From: Mycobacterium paraseoulense | GTDB taxonomy: Bacteria; Actinomycetota; Actinomycetes; Mycobacteriales; Mycobacteriaceae | Direction of reading: 5' to 3' | Length of the DNA stretch: 64,000 bases | Assembly (NCBI RefSeq): GCF_010731655.1 | Contig: NZ_AP022619.1 | Location: 4,464,001-4,528,000 of the forward strand | Shown: piece by piece, positions 35,159 through 43,102 of the stretch | Layout: each line of letters starts with the position of its first letter | How positions within the stretch are numbered: the first letter of the stretch is position 1 | The notes under the pieces: model-generated | Database searches by the model: none | Told to the model about the DNA's origin: nothing | The model's input: only the letters and a program-made list of their open reading frames with translations | Made by a program: the position numbers and the translations under genes

Positions 35159-35189
35159 GTTGATAACGACAATCATATTCATTAAGCTC
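35159..35189 (+). promoter_or_regulatory. Zur-type operator upstream of the first PPE gene
   Basis: The core GACAATCATATTC (35168-35180) is an imperfect palindrome inside a block starting TTGATAA and ending TAAGCTC. The block matches, at 24 of 30 positions with the same spacing, the perfect Zur-type site upstream of eccA3 (49092-49121). In M. tuberculosis, PPE3 (Rv0280) is in the Zur regulon, which supports the call. It ends about 38 bp before the PPE start codon. Confidence 0.6.
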
Positions 35190-35226
35190 TCCTCAGCCTG
35201 GTCCGCCTTCCAGCCCGAGGAGCATT

Positions 35227-36807
35227 ATGACGGCGCCGATATGGATGGCCTCGCCGCCCGAGGTGCATTCGGCGTTGCTCAGTAGCGGCCCTGGTCCGGC
35301 GGCGCTGCTTGCGGCAGCGGGGGCGTGGTCCGCACTGAGCACCGAATACGCTTCGACCGCAGCACAACTCAGCGGTGTGTTGGCCGCGGCGCAGTCCGGT
35401 TCGTGGCAGGGGCCCAGCGCGGAGTCGTACGTGGCCGCGCATGTCCCCTACCTGGAGTGGCTGACAAAGGCCAGCGCGGACAGCGCGGCGGTGGCCGCCG
35501 AACACGAGAGTGCCGCGGTGGCCTACACCGCGGCGGTGGCGGCCATGCCGACGCTTCCGGAACTCGCCGCCAACCACGCCGTCCACGGCGCCCTGGTGGC
35601 GACGAACTTCTTTGGCATCAACGCGATTCCGATCGCGGTCAACGAGGCGGACTACGCCCGGATGTGGGTACAGGCGGCCGCCACGATGACCACCTATCAA
35701 GCGGTCTCCACCGCGGCGGTGGCGTCGGCGCCGCAGGCGGATCCGGCGCCGCAAATCGTGAAATCAACTGCCGACAGCCAAGATTCGGGAAGCAATCTCC
35801 ACGATCCCACGATCGACAACCCGCTCGACGACTTCATCGCGAACATCCTGAGGAACCTCGGCATCAACTGGGATCCCGCGCAGGGTACCGTGAACGGACT
35901 GCCCTACGACGCCTACACGAACGCGGGGGAACCGATCTTCTGGGTCGTTCGAGCGCTGGAGTTGCTCGAGGATTTTCAGCAGTTCGGCTACTACCTGGTG
36001 CACAACCCGGCCCTGGCCTTCCAGTACATCGTCCAACTCATGTTGTTCGACTGGCCGACGCACATCCTGGAGATCTTGACCAGCCAGCCCGAGCTATTGG
36101 CCCCCGCGGTTCTGCTGGCGGCCGCTCCGTTCGGCGCCGTCGGCGCGTTCGCGGGGTTGGCCGGCCTGGCCGGCATACCCCAGCCCGCGGTCGTCCCGGC
36201 GCCGATGCCGGCCCCCACCCCGCCGCCGACCCCGTTGCCGGCCGTCGCCACGGCCCCCGCTCCCATCGCGCCGGCCGCGGCTCCCGCGCCGGCGCCGGCG
36301 TCCGCACCCGCTGCGCCGGCGACCACCGTCGCCGCCTCCGCGCCGCCCGCCCCGCCACCACCGCCCGCGGCCGGTTTCGCGCCGCCCTATGTCGTGGCCC
36401 CGCCGGGCGTCGGGTCTGGTTCGGGGATGGGCGCGAGCGCCAACTCGAGCGCCAAAAGGAAAGCGCCGGAACCTGATAGCGCCGCCGCCGCGGCGGCCGC
36501 GGCAGCGCGAGGACAGGCCAGGGCGCGCCGGCGCCGGCGGGCGATCCAGCGCGACTACGGCGACGAGTTCGCGGATATGAACGTCGGCGTCGACCCGGAT
36601 TGGGGTGCGTCCGGTGACGAGGCGGCGTCGTCGGCCGCAACGGGGAGCGGCGCCGGGAAGCTGGGGTTCGCCGGTGCGGCGCGCCGGGAGGCACCGGCCG
36701 TGGCGACGGGTCTCATCACGCTGGCGGGTGACGGGTTCGGCGCCGGCCCAAGGATTCCCATGATGCCGGCCACCTGGGACGGCGACGGCAGCAGCGGGAC
36801 GCCGTAG
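35227..36807 (+). CDS. PPE family protein, PPW subgroup (PPE3-like copy 1)
   Basis: A 526-aa PPE protein, substrate type of ESX secretion. The PPE motif lies at residues 9-11 ([10 protein letters not shown]) and the WxG turn in [10 protein letters not shown]. The conserved PPE domain runs to about residue 180. A variable middle follows, then a Pro/Ala-rich linker (about 315-390), KRKAPEPDS plus an Ala run and Arg cluster, and a C-terminal GFAGAA and PMMPATW, matching the PPW subgroup motif PxxPxxW. GAGGAG precedes ATG 35227. It is a close paralogue of the PPE at 47488. The upstream Zur-type box suggests induction by zinc limitation. Confidence 0.88.
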   Translation: MTAPIWMASPPEVHSALLSSGPGPAALLAAAGAWSALSTEYASTAAQLSGVLAAAQSGSWQGPSAESYVAAHVPYLEWLTKASADSAAVAAEHESAAVAYTAAVAAMPTLPELAANHAVHGALVATNFFGINAIPIAVNEADYARMWVQAAATMTTYQAVSTAAVASAPQADPAPQIVKSTADSQDSGSNLHDPTIDNPLDDFIANILRNLGINWDPAQGTVNGLPYDAYTNAGEPIFWVVRALELLEDFQQFGYYLVHNPALAFQYIVQLMLFDWPTHILEILTSQPELLAPAVLLAAAPFGAVGAFAGLAGLAGIPQPAVVPAPMPAPTPPPTPLPAVATAPAPIAPAAAPAPAPASAPAAPATTVAASAPPAPPPPPAAGFAPPYVVAPPGVGSGSGMGASANSSAKRKAPEPDSAAAAAAAAARGQARARRRRRAIQRDYGDEFADMNVGVDPDWGASGDEAASSAATGSGAGKLGFAGAARREAPAVATGLITLAGDGFGAGPRIPMMPATWDGDGSSGTP

Positions 36808-36859
36808 CGCACGCGCCGACCTCACCCGCCCGGCCCTGGCCGATCCGTCGAGGCGAATC

Positions 36860-37414
36860 TCAGATCTTCGTTGCCTTCGCGGCGCTGACTTGATAGCTAC
36901 CCGCGTCGTCGGTGAAGGTGACCACGAACTGGTGTTTGAGGTGGTCGATGGTTGCCTGGCAGGTGAAGGTGCCGCCCTTGGTGACGGTGGGGTTTTGGCC
37001 GTCGTTGCAGGAGACGTCGCCGACGCTGCGGGCGCCGTAACCCGCGGGGTCGGACAACACGTGCGCGACGCCGGCCTGCACGGCGGCGACGTCGAGCTGC
37101 TTGGTGACGAAAAACCCCGGCGCCCAGAATCCCGGAACGGCGATGGCCGCGGCGGCCACGGTGATCCCTGCGCCCAGGTAAAGCGGCAGACGTCTGCGCA
37201 CCGCGGCCCGCGGGCCGCGTGGGGCGAACTGGGTCGGCGCCCAGACGTTCGCACCGGGACCTCGTTGCTGCCCGGGGTAGGGCAGTGCCGGGCGCAGGTT
37301 CCCCATGGGTAAGGGACGCGGCAGGGGTCGGGTGGGCGGATCGCAGCAGGGCCCGGGGGTAAGACCGGGTGGCTGGGGGTATTGCCGCGGCGCCCTGGGC
37401 TGCTGTGGCTGCAT
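36860..37414 (-). CDS. DUF4333-like membrane-anchored protein with proline-rich cytoplasmic tail
   Basis: A 184-aa protein. Residues 1-70 are Pro/Gln-rich, followed by Arg73-75, a membrane span at about 78-96, and an exported domain with two cysteines (Cys136 in VGDVSCNDG, Cys152 in GTFTCQATI). This pattern is typical of DUF4333 domains, found on many actinobacterial membrane proteins and kinase-associated sensors. ATG 37414 has GAGAGAGG upstream. It is divergent from the FHA-HTH gene, and a long palindrome (37490-37518) lies between them. Function is unknown; it may sense or bind in the periplasm. Confidence 0.75.
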   Translation of the reverse strand: MQPQQPRAPRQYPQPPGLTPGPCCDPPTRPLPRPLPMGNLRPALPYPGQQRGPGANVWAPTQFAPRGPRAAVRRRLPLYLGAGITVAAAAIAVPGFWAPGFFVTKQLDVAAVQAGVAHVLSDPAGYGARSVGDVSCNDGQNPTVTKGGTFTCQATIDHLKHQFVVTFTDDAGSYQVSAAKATKI

Positions 37415-37791
37415 CGGGGTACCTCTCTCGTGTGGCCTGGTGACGGTCGGGCCCGCCTGTGCTTGAACTCTAACCAAAGCGTACGGCAATTGCAACGCTT
37501 CAAAACGAAGCATTACAAAGGATGCTCCCGCGGTGCGCGTGCGGCCGGCGGCGCGGCAGCGGCGGCATGGTCCAGCCCGCCCGGGTCGGCCGAACCGGGC
37601 GAGTGGCCCCTGAGCTGCGCAAATAATTCCGACCTGAGATCGAGGACGAGGCCATGGGCGTGCGCGCGGCCCCCACGACACCGAGGCCGCCCCGGGACCT
37701 CTTCGGTCGACCGCCCGCACAGCCGCTGTAGCATCACCGGTAATGCGTTGGGTCATACCGCAGCAGTGGGCCCCCGACCGAGGAGCGCAAG
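37415..37791. promoter_or_regulatory. Divergent promoter region between DUF4333 and FHA-HTH genes
   Basis: A 377-bp region with an AT-rich part near 37470-37520 that contains the TGCAAYG palindrome, and a GC-rich part with a 24-bp near-palindrome at 37578-37601 (arms CGCCCGG/CCGGGCG). No convincing gene is present. Confidence 0.6.
37490..37518. promoter_or_regulatory. Long palindrome, cluster operator candidate 1
   Basis: TTGCAACGCTTC (37490-37501), 5-nt spacer, GAAGCATTACAA (37507-37518): 12-bp arms with two mismatches. The outer half-sites, TTGCAACG and the complement TTGTAATG, match those of the palindrome at 40211-40234. It lies 76 bp upstream of the DUF4333 start and about 270 bp upstream of the FHA-HTH gene. 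Confidence 0.65.
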
Positions 37792-38922
37792 GTGATATCC
37801 GGCCAATCGACGACCGCGCTCGCCGTGCGGGTCGGGCAGGCGACGCACACGCTTCACCCCGCGGCCGGTGTCGCCGTCATCGGCAGAGACGCCGGGGCCG
37901 CGGTACGGGTGGACGACGAGCGGGTCTCGCGGTCGCACGTTCGGCTCGAGCCGCACCGCGACGGCTGGCAGGCCTTCGACACCAGCACCAACGGGATGTT
38001 CGTCGACGGGATACGCCGCAACTCGGTCCTGCTCACCGGCGCCACCACGATCTGTCTCGGCGCGCCCGACGGGGCGGCCGTGACCCTGACCCCGCAGCAC
38101 CCGTCGGAGGTGACGGGCGAGGAGTCGACCCAAGTCGTGCGCCCGTTCGACGCCGAGGACGAGCAGTGGTGGGAGGGCCAAAGCGACCCCGGCGTCATCC
38201 GCGCCGGCGGCGCGGTCGCCGAGCGCCGACAGCAGCTGGGGATCTCCCAACGCAGCCTGGACCGCGACGGAATCATCAACGCCGGCGCCCTGATCAACTT
38301 CGAGAAGGGCCGCAGCTGGCCGCGTCGCAGCACGCTGGAGCGGCTGGAGAAGGTGTTGGACTGGCCCACGGGCCACATCACGCGCATCCGCCGCGGGGCG
38401 GTTCCGGGGCCGGCCGGTGGTGCGGCCAGGATCGGCCCGCCCAGGGCTGCCGGCGACGAGGCCACCGAGGTGCTGACCGACTCGGTTCAGGCGCCGCTGA
38501 TGGCCGAGACGGTGGAGCTGGCCATGCACACCCTCACCGCCGCGGTCGCCGAATTGCCCGAGCCGACCGATCCCGACTTCACCCCCAGGGCCACCAAAAT
38601 ACTTGCCGACCTGCGCAAGCTCGAAAGGCTGGCATCGAGCGCGGCGCGCAACGCCAAAGGCAGCCCGTCGGTCATCCTGGCGCTGAGCAGCGTGCGGCGC
38701 AGCTACAACGATTTGATGCGGCGGGCGGCGGGCTCGCCGGCGGCGACCCTGGGCCAGCGGCTCTACGGCGCCCGGCACCGGGCGGAACTGAGCCTCGAGG
38801 AGGCGGCCAACGGCGCCGGGCTGCCGGTATCCGTCCTCGAGGACACCGAAGCCGAGCGCGGCATCGCTCCCGAGGCGGCACGGGCCATCGAAAACCTGAT
38901 CGCGCAGCTGACAATCGGTTAA
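37792..38922 (+). CDS. FHA domain plus XRE-type helix-turn-helix protein
   Basis: A 376-aa soluble protein starting at GTG 37792, with GAGGAG upstream. Residues about 5-100 form a forkhead-associated phosphothreonine-binding domain with its conserved residues: Gly31-Arg32, Ser46-Arg-Ser-His49 and Thr66-Asn67-Gly68. The STQVVRPFD stretch (112-120) recalls the phospho-acceptor region of GarA. Residues about 137-200 resemble an XRE-type HTH (AVAERRQQLGISQRSL, then GALINFEKGRSWP). The C-terminal 50 residues resemble a second XRE-like helical module. It would couple Ser/Thr kinase signalling to DNA binding. FHA plus winged helix is known (EmbR); FHA plus XRE is less familiar. Confidence 0.78.
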   Translation: MISGQSTTALAVRVGQATHTLHPAAGVAVIGRDAGAAVRVDDERVSRSHVRLEPHRDGWQAFDTSTNGMFVDGIRRNSVLLTGATTICLGAPDGAAVTLTPQHPSEVTGEESTQVVRPFDAEDEQWWEGQSDPGVIRAGGAVAERRQQLGISQRSLDRDGIINAGALINFEKGRSWPRRSTLERLEKVLDWPTGHITRIRRGAVPGPAGGAARIGPPRAAGDEATEVLTDSVQAPLMAETVELAMHTLTAAVAELPEPTDPDFTPRATKILADLRKLERLASSAARNAKGSPSVILALSSVRRSYNDLMRRAAGSPAATLGQRLYGARHRAELSLEEAANGAGLPVSVLEDTEAERGIAPEAARAIENLIAQLTIG

Positions 38923-39296
38923 CGACCCGCCGGCGGCGCCGGGGGCTGTGCCCACGGCGCCCCGACCGCGTTGGCGTAAGCCTGGGCGGCTTGGCGGTGC
39001 AGATTCCTTCGCGCGGTGTGGTTTTCGAGTAAGGCAATCCAGTTCCAGCCCAGGATGGAGGCCACACTCCACCACCCGGCGAGCAGGTTGTGCACGAGCG
39101 CGTCGTGCAGTGCGGCCTCGCATTGCGCGAACGTTCCTGTGACGGTGTAGGTCTGGTTGAACATGAGTACCACCGCGCCGGTGTGTTTCCTGATCCGTAC
39201 CCGGAACAGCGGTTGGTTGCCGGGTGGCGGCGGGGGCGGGTAGTTGGCCTGCCAGGGGGCGTGGGGCGGCCGGTAGGCGGGGTGCGGCGCAGACAT
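38919..39296 (-). CDS. Proline-rich small protein, unknown family
   Basis: A 125-aa protein from ATG 39296, preceded by an excellent GGAGGAAAG. The N-terminal 30 residues are Pro-rich (PPHAPWQANYPPPPPPG). The rest (FRVRIRKHTGAVVLMFNQTY..., LLAGWWSVASILGWNWIALL) is a compact alpha/beta domain with a hydrophobic Trp-rich helix. There is no signal peptide. It lies 65 bp downstream of the sensor lipoprotein gene on the same strand, likely one operon. Its stop overlaps the FHA-HTH stop in TTAA. No family recognised. Confidence 0.65.
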   Translation of the reverse strand: MSAPHPAYRPPHAPWQANYPPPPPPGNQPLFRVRIRKHTGAVVLMFNQTYTVTGTFAQCEAALHDALVHNLLAGWWSVASILGWNWIALLENHTARRNLHRQAAQAYANAVGAPWAQPPAPPAGR

Positions 39297-39361
39297 CTTT
39301 CCTCCGTAATGGGTGGGGCGGTTCGGGTGTTCACGGCGCAAGGCCGCTCCGAGGGGACGGG

Positions 39362-40150
39362 TCAGGCCTGCGAGATCGCGGCGGTGGTTTTGGAGACGAT
39401 GTCGCTCGCCTCGCTAGTGGTGCCGAACCCGCACCACAGGGTGTCGACGATGACGTTGTTGGCCAGCCCCATGGCGCGCTGGCATGATGCGCCGCGGCCT
39501 CCGGGCTGGGTTTGTGTGGTGGCCAACGTGGTGTCGGTGGCCTGCGGCTCGCCGAGATCCCAGGTGACGGGGGCGTGGCCGGGGGTGGTGACGGTGATCG
39601 GCCGGTGGGCGCAGCCAGCCCAGCGCGCCTTGGCCTGGCTGAAGAATTGCCGGGCCGAATCGGCGTCACGGAAGCCGATCAGCACCTGCACCAGCGCGTG
39701 CTCGGGAGCGACGGGTGCGGCGTCATCGAGTATCTGCCCTTGCACCGCCGTCCAGTTGCTGCCCTGGTAGGCGGTGGCTTCGGCGGGTGAATAGGTGCCC
39801 ACGCAGCCCGGGTTGGAGACCACATTCTCGTCGTGCCACATTCGCGAGACCGGCCTGCGCACTGCCATGGCGGTGGTGTGCCCGATCGCGTCGACCTCGT
39901 CTTCCTTGAGCAGCAGATCGGCCAGGTTCTGGGGCAGGATCGCCGCCGGCTGCCAGTGGCCCAGGTCCGGGGCCGCGGCGGGGTGTCCGGTGGCGGTGGT
40001 GGTGCAGCCGCTCAGCACCACCGCGAGGGCGACGGCGGCGAGCATTGCCCAGCGGGCGCCGGGCGCGAAGCGCGCTCTGCGCCCGGCGCTGCCCCCATGC
40101 GGGGCGCCGGTCATCGGTCCAGCTCGGTGTTGCGGTGAAACAGCGCTCAT
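39362..40150 (-). CDS. Lipoprotein with PknH-like four-cysteine sensor domain
   Basis: A 262-aa lipoprotein. A basic, disordered N-terminus precedes a hydrophobic signal with lipobox VLSGC (Cys49). The exported domain resembles the extracellular sensor domain of kinase PknH, with four cysteines (NPGCVG, WAGCAH, GASCQR, TLWCGF) expected to form two disulfides. ATG 40150 has GGAGG upstream. It is divergent from the membrane-anchored sensor protein at 40308, with a 24-bp palindrome between. In M. tuberculosis, stand-alone lipoproteins of this family exist, with unknown ligands. Confidence 0.8.
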   Translation of the reverse strand: MSAVSPQHRAGPMTGAPHGGSAGRRARFAPGARWAMLAAVALAVVLSGCTTTATGHPAAAPDLGHWQPAAILPQNLADLLLKEDEVDAIGHTTAMAVRRPVSRMWHDENVVSNPGCVGTYSPAEATAYQGSNWTAVQGQILDDAAPVAPEHALVQVLIGFRDADSARQFFSQAKARWAGCAHRPITVTTPGHAPVTWDLGEPQATDTTLATTQTQPGGRGASCQRAMGLANNVIVDTLWCGFGTTSEASDIVSKTTAAISQA

Positions 40151-40210
40151 GTCGGGTCCTCCTGCCGGCTCGTGCGGTATGGCAGGGACGCTAGCAATTA
40201 AAACGGAGCA

Positions 40211-40234
40211 GTGCAACGTTTAGAAACATTGCAC
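40211..40234. promoter_or_regulatory. Long palindrome, cluster operator candidate 2
   Basis: GTGCAACGTTT (40211-40221), AG, AAACATTGCAC (40224-40234): 11-bp arms with a single mismatch. It lies in the divergent region between the two sensor genes (61 and 74 bp from their starts) and shares its half-site with the palindrome at 37490-37518. Confidence 0.7.
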
Positions 40235-40307
40235 TATGCCTAGCGCTGTGCTTCAATCTGGACTATTCACGACAACGCCGTAGTCACCTCGTTCCGAAGG
40301 ACGCCCC

Positions 40308-41312
40308 ATGCCCGACCACCCGCACCCGTCGATGACCAACACGACCTATCCCGCCCCGGCAAGCGGCCCGGCGGTACCGCGCAGCGGTTCCCGACCCGCC
40401 CCGACACCGCCCGCCGCCCCCGGGGACGAGATCACCACGGCGTTGCCCCGCCGGCCGTTCGGGATTGCGGGTCCGCCCGCGGGTCCGCCGGCGATGCTCA
40501 CCTGGGGGCCGGTGCCCGGATACCTCCCCGCGTTCGCCCCGGCGCGCCGGCGGCGTCAGACCCCCTGGACGCAGATCGCCGTGGGGGCCGCGGTCGTGGT
40601 GACGCTGGTGGTCGCCGGTTTGGCGATCAGCGTGGCCGGCAGCCCTGACGACACGGCGACCTCGACATCGATGCCCGCGCCGACGACTTCCGCGGCGCCG
40701 ATCGACCCGGGCCCAGCACCGCAGGCACCCACGGTGCCGCTGTCGGCGCTACCCGGGCTGATGCTGGATGTGGCCACCATCAACACCATCGAGGGCGCCA
40801 CTGACATCGCACCGTCACCCGACTCGGCCAACGACAACGCGGCCTACAGCGGCCTCGACACCGACCGGCCCGAATGCGGCGAGATCCAAGCTCCCGCGCT
40901 CGAATCGGAGCTCGACGGCAGCGGCTGGATCGGCGTGCGTACTCAATCGCTGCAAGACCCCGAGGGCGCCCGGCACCTCAACCACAGCGCCGCGATCTAC
41001 TTCGCCACCGCCAAGGCGGCCAACGACTTCGCGGCCAAACAGGCGCAGGCTTGGCCGAAATGCAACGGCGCCAGCCTGCACCTGACCGTCCGCCGAGAAC
41101 CCACCAGCATCTGGATGGCGGGCACGGCCACCAACCGTGACGGCATGCTCAGCATCACCAACACTCAGGAAGGCGCCCGGGGGTGGCAGTGCCAGCGGGC
41201 CCTGACCGCACGCAACAACATCGTCATCGACGTGCGCAGCTGCGGCGACAACCGCACCGATCAAGCGATCACCATCGCCACCCGGATGGCCGAACGCGTC
41301 ACCACCCGCTGA
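40308..41312 (+). CDS. Membrane-anchored PknH-like sensor domain protein without a kinase
   Basis: A 334-aa type II membrane protein. Residues 1-80 are Pro/Ala-rich and end in a basic ARRRR cluster. A membrane span covers about 88-110, then a Pro/Thr linker to about 145. The exported domain (about 150-334) has the four-cysteine PknH-sensor pattern (Cys190, Cys252, Cys295, Cys312). The layout copies the C-terminal half of a PknH-type kinase, but no kinase domain is present. GAAGGA precedes ATG 40308. It may pair with the nearby kinase or lipoproteins in ligand sensing. Confidence 0.78.
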   Translation: MPDHPHPSMTNTTYPAPASGPAVPRSGSRPAPTPPAAPGDEITTALPRRPFGIAGPPAGPPAMLTWGPVPGYLPAFAPARRRRQTPWTQIAVGAAVVVTLVVAGLAISVAGSPDDTATSTSMPAPTTSAAPIDPGPAPQAPTVPLSALPGLMLDVATINTIEGATDIAPSPDSANDNAAYSGLDTDRPECGEIQAPALESELDGSGWIGVRTQSLQDPEGARHLNHSAAIYFATAKAANDFAAKQAQAWPKCNGASLHLTVRREPTSIWMAGTATNRDGMLSITNTQEGARGWQCQRALTARNNIVIDVRSCGDNRTDQAITIATRMAERVTTR

Positions 41313-41824
41313 ACGAGCACGGACACCGCGGGGCCGCGAACGCCATCACACTGCGCGCGAACCCGGATCACCACGAGGAAGGGGCGATGATCGGAATGCG
41401 CATGGGGCTTAACGCCGTTCGGCTGGACGAGGCGTTGATGTCCCAGCGGCGCCGGCCAGGCCGGCGGCCGGTACGCCCAGCACCCGACCTCAAACCGCGC
41501 CAGTCGATCGGCGTAGTCATCAAGCAAGCGATGCTGCCCGACACCGAGCTCTCGCCCTTCTTCGATCAGGCATTCACGATCGATGCACGACGTCGCGCGT
41601 CGCCGGGCAATGATGAACAAAATCGGACGAACGAATCTGATGCGCCGGTGGGAGCGGCTACCATTCTGCTGGTCTGGTCGGGGTCGCCACGGGTGGCCGG
41701 CAGTGGGCGCCGAAACGAGGGGATGGGAATGGGGGATGGGCACGCGCCGCGCCGCCGCTCCCGGAGGATCGGCCACCCGCGCGACGACGCCGACCAGGGT
41801 GCCGCCGGAGCCGACCGGCACCGA
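41313..41824. other. Intergenic region with an uncertain in-frame upstream ORF
   Basis: A 512-bp gap. A frame starting at ATG 41387, preceded by an excellent GAGGAAGGGG, runs without a stop into the lipoprotein gene that follows. Its first part (MIGMRMGLNAVRLDEALMSQ..., IKQAMLPDTELSPFFDQAF) looks protein-like up to about 41580, then becomes low-complexity. If translated, it would place 146 residues before the signal peptide, which is incompatible with export unless internal initiation occurs. No other gene is supported. The promoter of the downstream operon is probably here. Confidence 0.4.
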
Positions 41825-43102
41825 ATGCGCGGGGAGGAGAAGCGAATCCGCGACCGGGTGCGACGGCCGGCCGTGCTGAGCGCCTCCCTCGCCGTGGTGG
41901 CCGCACTGGGCGGCGGCTGTTCGACGGTGGTGACCGGCAGCGCCGTCAAGTCCGGTGGCCCGGCGCCGGCGGCGGCCAACGTGGCGCTGCTCGACCCGGG
42001 CAACTACCCACGCCGGCCGCGCCCACCGCTGGGCACCGTCGCCGACGACGCAGCCGGGCGTCGTGTCGAAGCCCAGCGGATGGCAGAGATGGTGGCCGGC
42101 CCCTGGCAGGTCGACGGGACGATGATCAGCCCGCTGAGCGCCGAAATAGCGCCCACCACAGCGGTTCCCGAGCCCGGGCGGCTCTCGGCGCTGGTGCGCG
42201 GTGATTCGATCGCCGCGATCGCCGCCGCGCATCACTTCGTGGCGGGCTTCGTCAGCGGACGCGCCACCCCGCCACCGCCACGCGGACAACCCCCCGCTGA
42301 TAAACCCAAGATCCTGGACAACGGGGTGTTCCGCTTCCCCGGCCCGCAAGACGCCGCCGACGCGGCGGCAGCCATGGCCGCGGCCGACATGGCCACCATC
42401 CGGCCGGGGAACATCCCGGCCACCCGGCTGTCAATCCCGCAGTACCCCAACGCGATCGCCAACGTGGCCCCCCTGTCCGGAGGATTCGAGGCCGAAGCGT
42501 TCACCGCTCACGGACCCTACGTGCTTTTCCAGTTCGCCGGCTCCAAAGAGAGCGCGGGCGCGGTCGCCGACATGATCGCCAAAACGCTCGACTTGCAAGG
42601 CCCGATGGCCGACCACTTCCAGGCCACACCCGTAGACCAGCTGGCCGCCTTGCCCGCCGACCCGACCGGACTGCTGGCCCGCACCGTGCCCGCCACCGAC
42701 CCCGGCGTCAACCAGGCCGCGGTCTATCCACCACACGGCTCGCTGCATTTCCGGTCCGACCCGGTGGCCACCCAAGCCGTATACACCGACGCCGGAATCA
42801 ACCGCGTCGCCGCCGACCGCACCACCGTCTACGAGGCGGTCGATAGCACCGGTGCCCAGCGGGCCGCCGACGGGCTCGCCCGCATCGACGTCCCCTTCCT
42901 GGGCTACCGCTCCGCCGCCGGAATCAATGGACTGCCCTCGGCGCACTGCTTCGACCGCGGGCCCGATACCAGCGAGCTGGGCGGCGTTCGCTATCTGTGC
43001 GTCGCGACCGCCGATCGTTACGCGTTCAAAGTTACTGCCGCTCAGGAACTCGAGGCGCACCAGATCGTCGCCGCCCAATACCTGATGTTGACCGCGCCAT
43101 GA
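41825..43102 (+). CDS. Secreted lipoprotein, paralogue of the next gene
   Basis: A 425-aa lipoprotein from ATG 41825 (GTG 41858 is an alternative). The charged RIRDRVRR is followed by a hydrophobic core and a lipobox-like GGGC at residue about 34. The mature part has ANVALLDPGNYPRRPRPPLGTV near its start and ends with SAHCFDR..., YLCVATADRYAFKV..., and AAQYLMLTAP. The paired C-terminal Cys probably form a disulfide. The next gene overlaps by 4 bp (ATGA) and is paralogous along its whole length. No enzyme motif is seen. Likely an envelope component of the sensing system. Confidence 0.72.
   Translation: MRGEEKRIRDRVRRPAVLSASLAVVAALGGGCSTVVTGSAVKSGGPAPAAANVALLDPGNYPRRPRPPLGTVADDAAGRRVEAQRMAEMVAGPWQVDGTMISPLSAEIAPTTAVPEPGRLSALVRGDSIAAIAAAHHFVAGFVSGRATPPPPRGQPPADKPKILDNGVFRFPGPQDAADAAAAMAAADMATIRPGNIPATRLSIPQYPNAIANVAPLSGGFEAEAFTAHGPYVLFQFAGSKESAGAVADMIAKTLDLQGPMADHFQATPVDQLAALPADPTGLLARTVPATDPGVNQAAVYPPHGSLHFRSDPVATQAVYTDAGINRVAADRTTVYEAVDSTGAQRAADGLARIDVPFLGYRSAAGINGLPSAHCFDRGPDTSELGGVRYLCVATADRYAFKVTAAQELEAHQIVAAQYLMLTAP

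Noticed and set aside
36240..36500. Proline/alanine tandem repeat in the PPE gene as a CRISPR or mobile repeat
   Set aside because: It is low-complexity coding sequence of a PPE linker, without regular repeat units and spacers.
37578..37601. CGCCCGG/CCGGGCG palindrome as a terminator
   Set aside because: It lies between divergent genes, where a terminator is not expected, and GC-rich palindromes of this size can arise by chance here.
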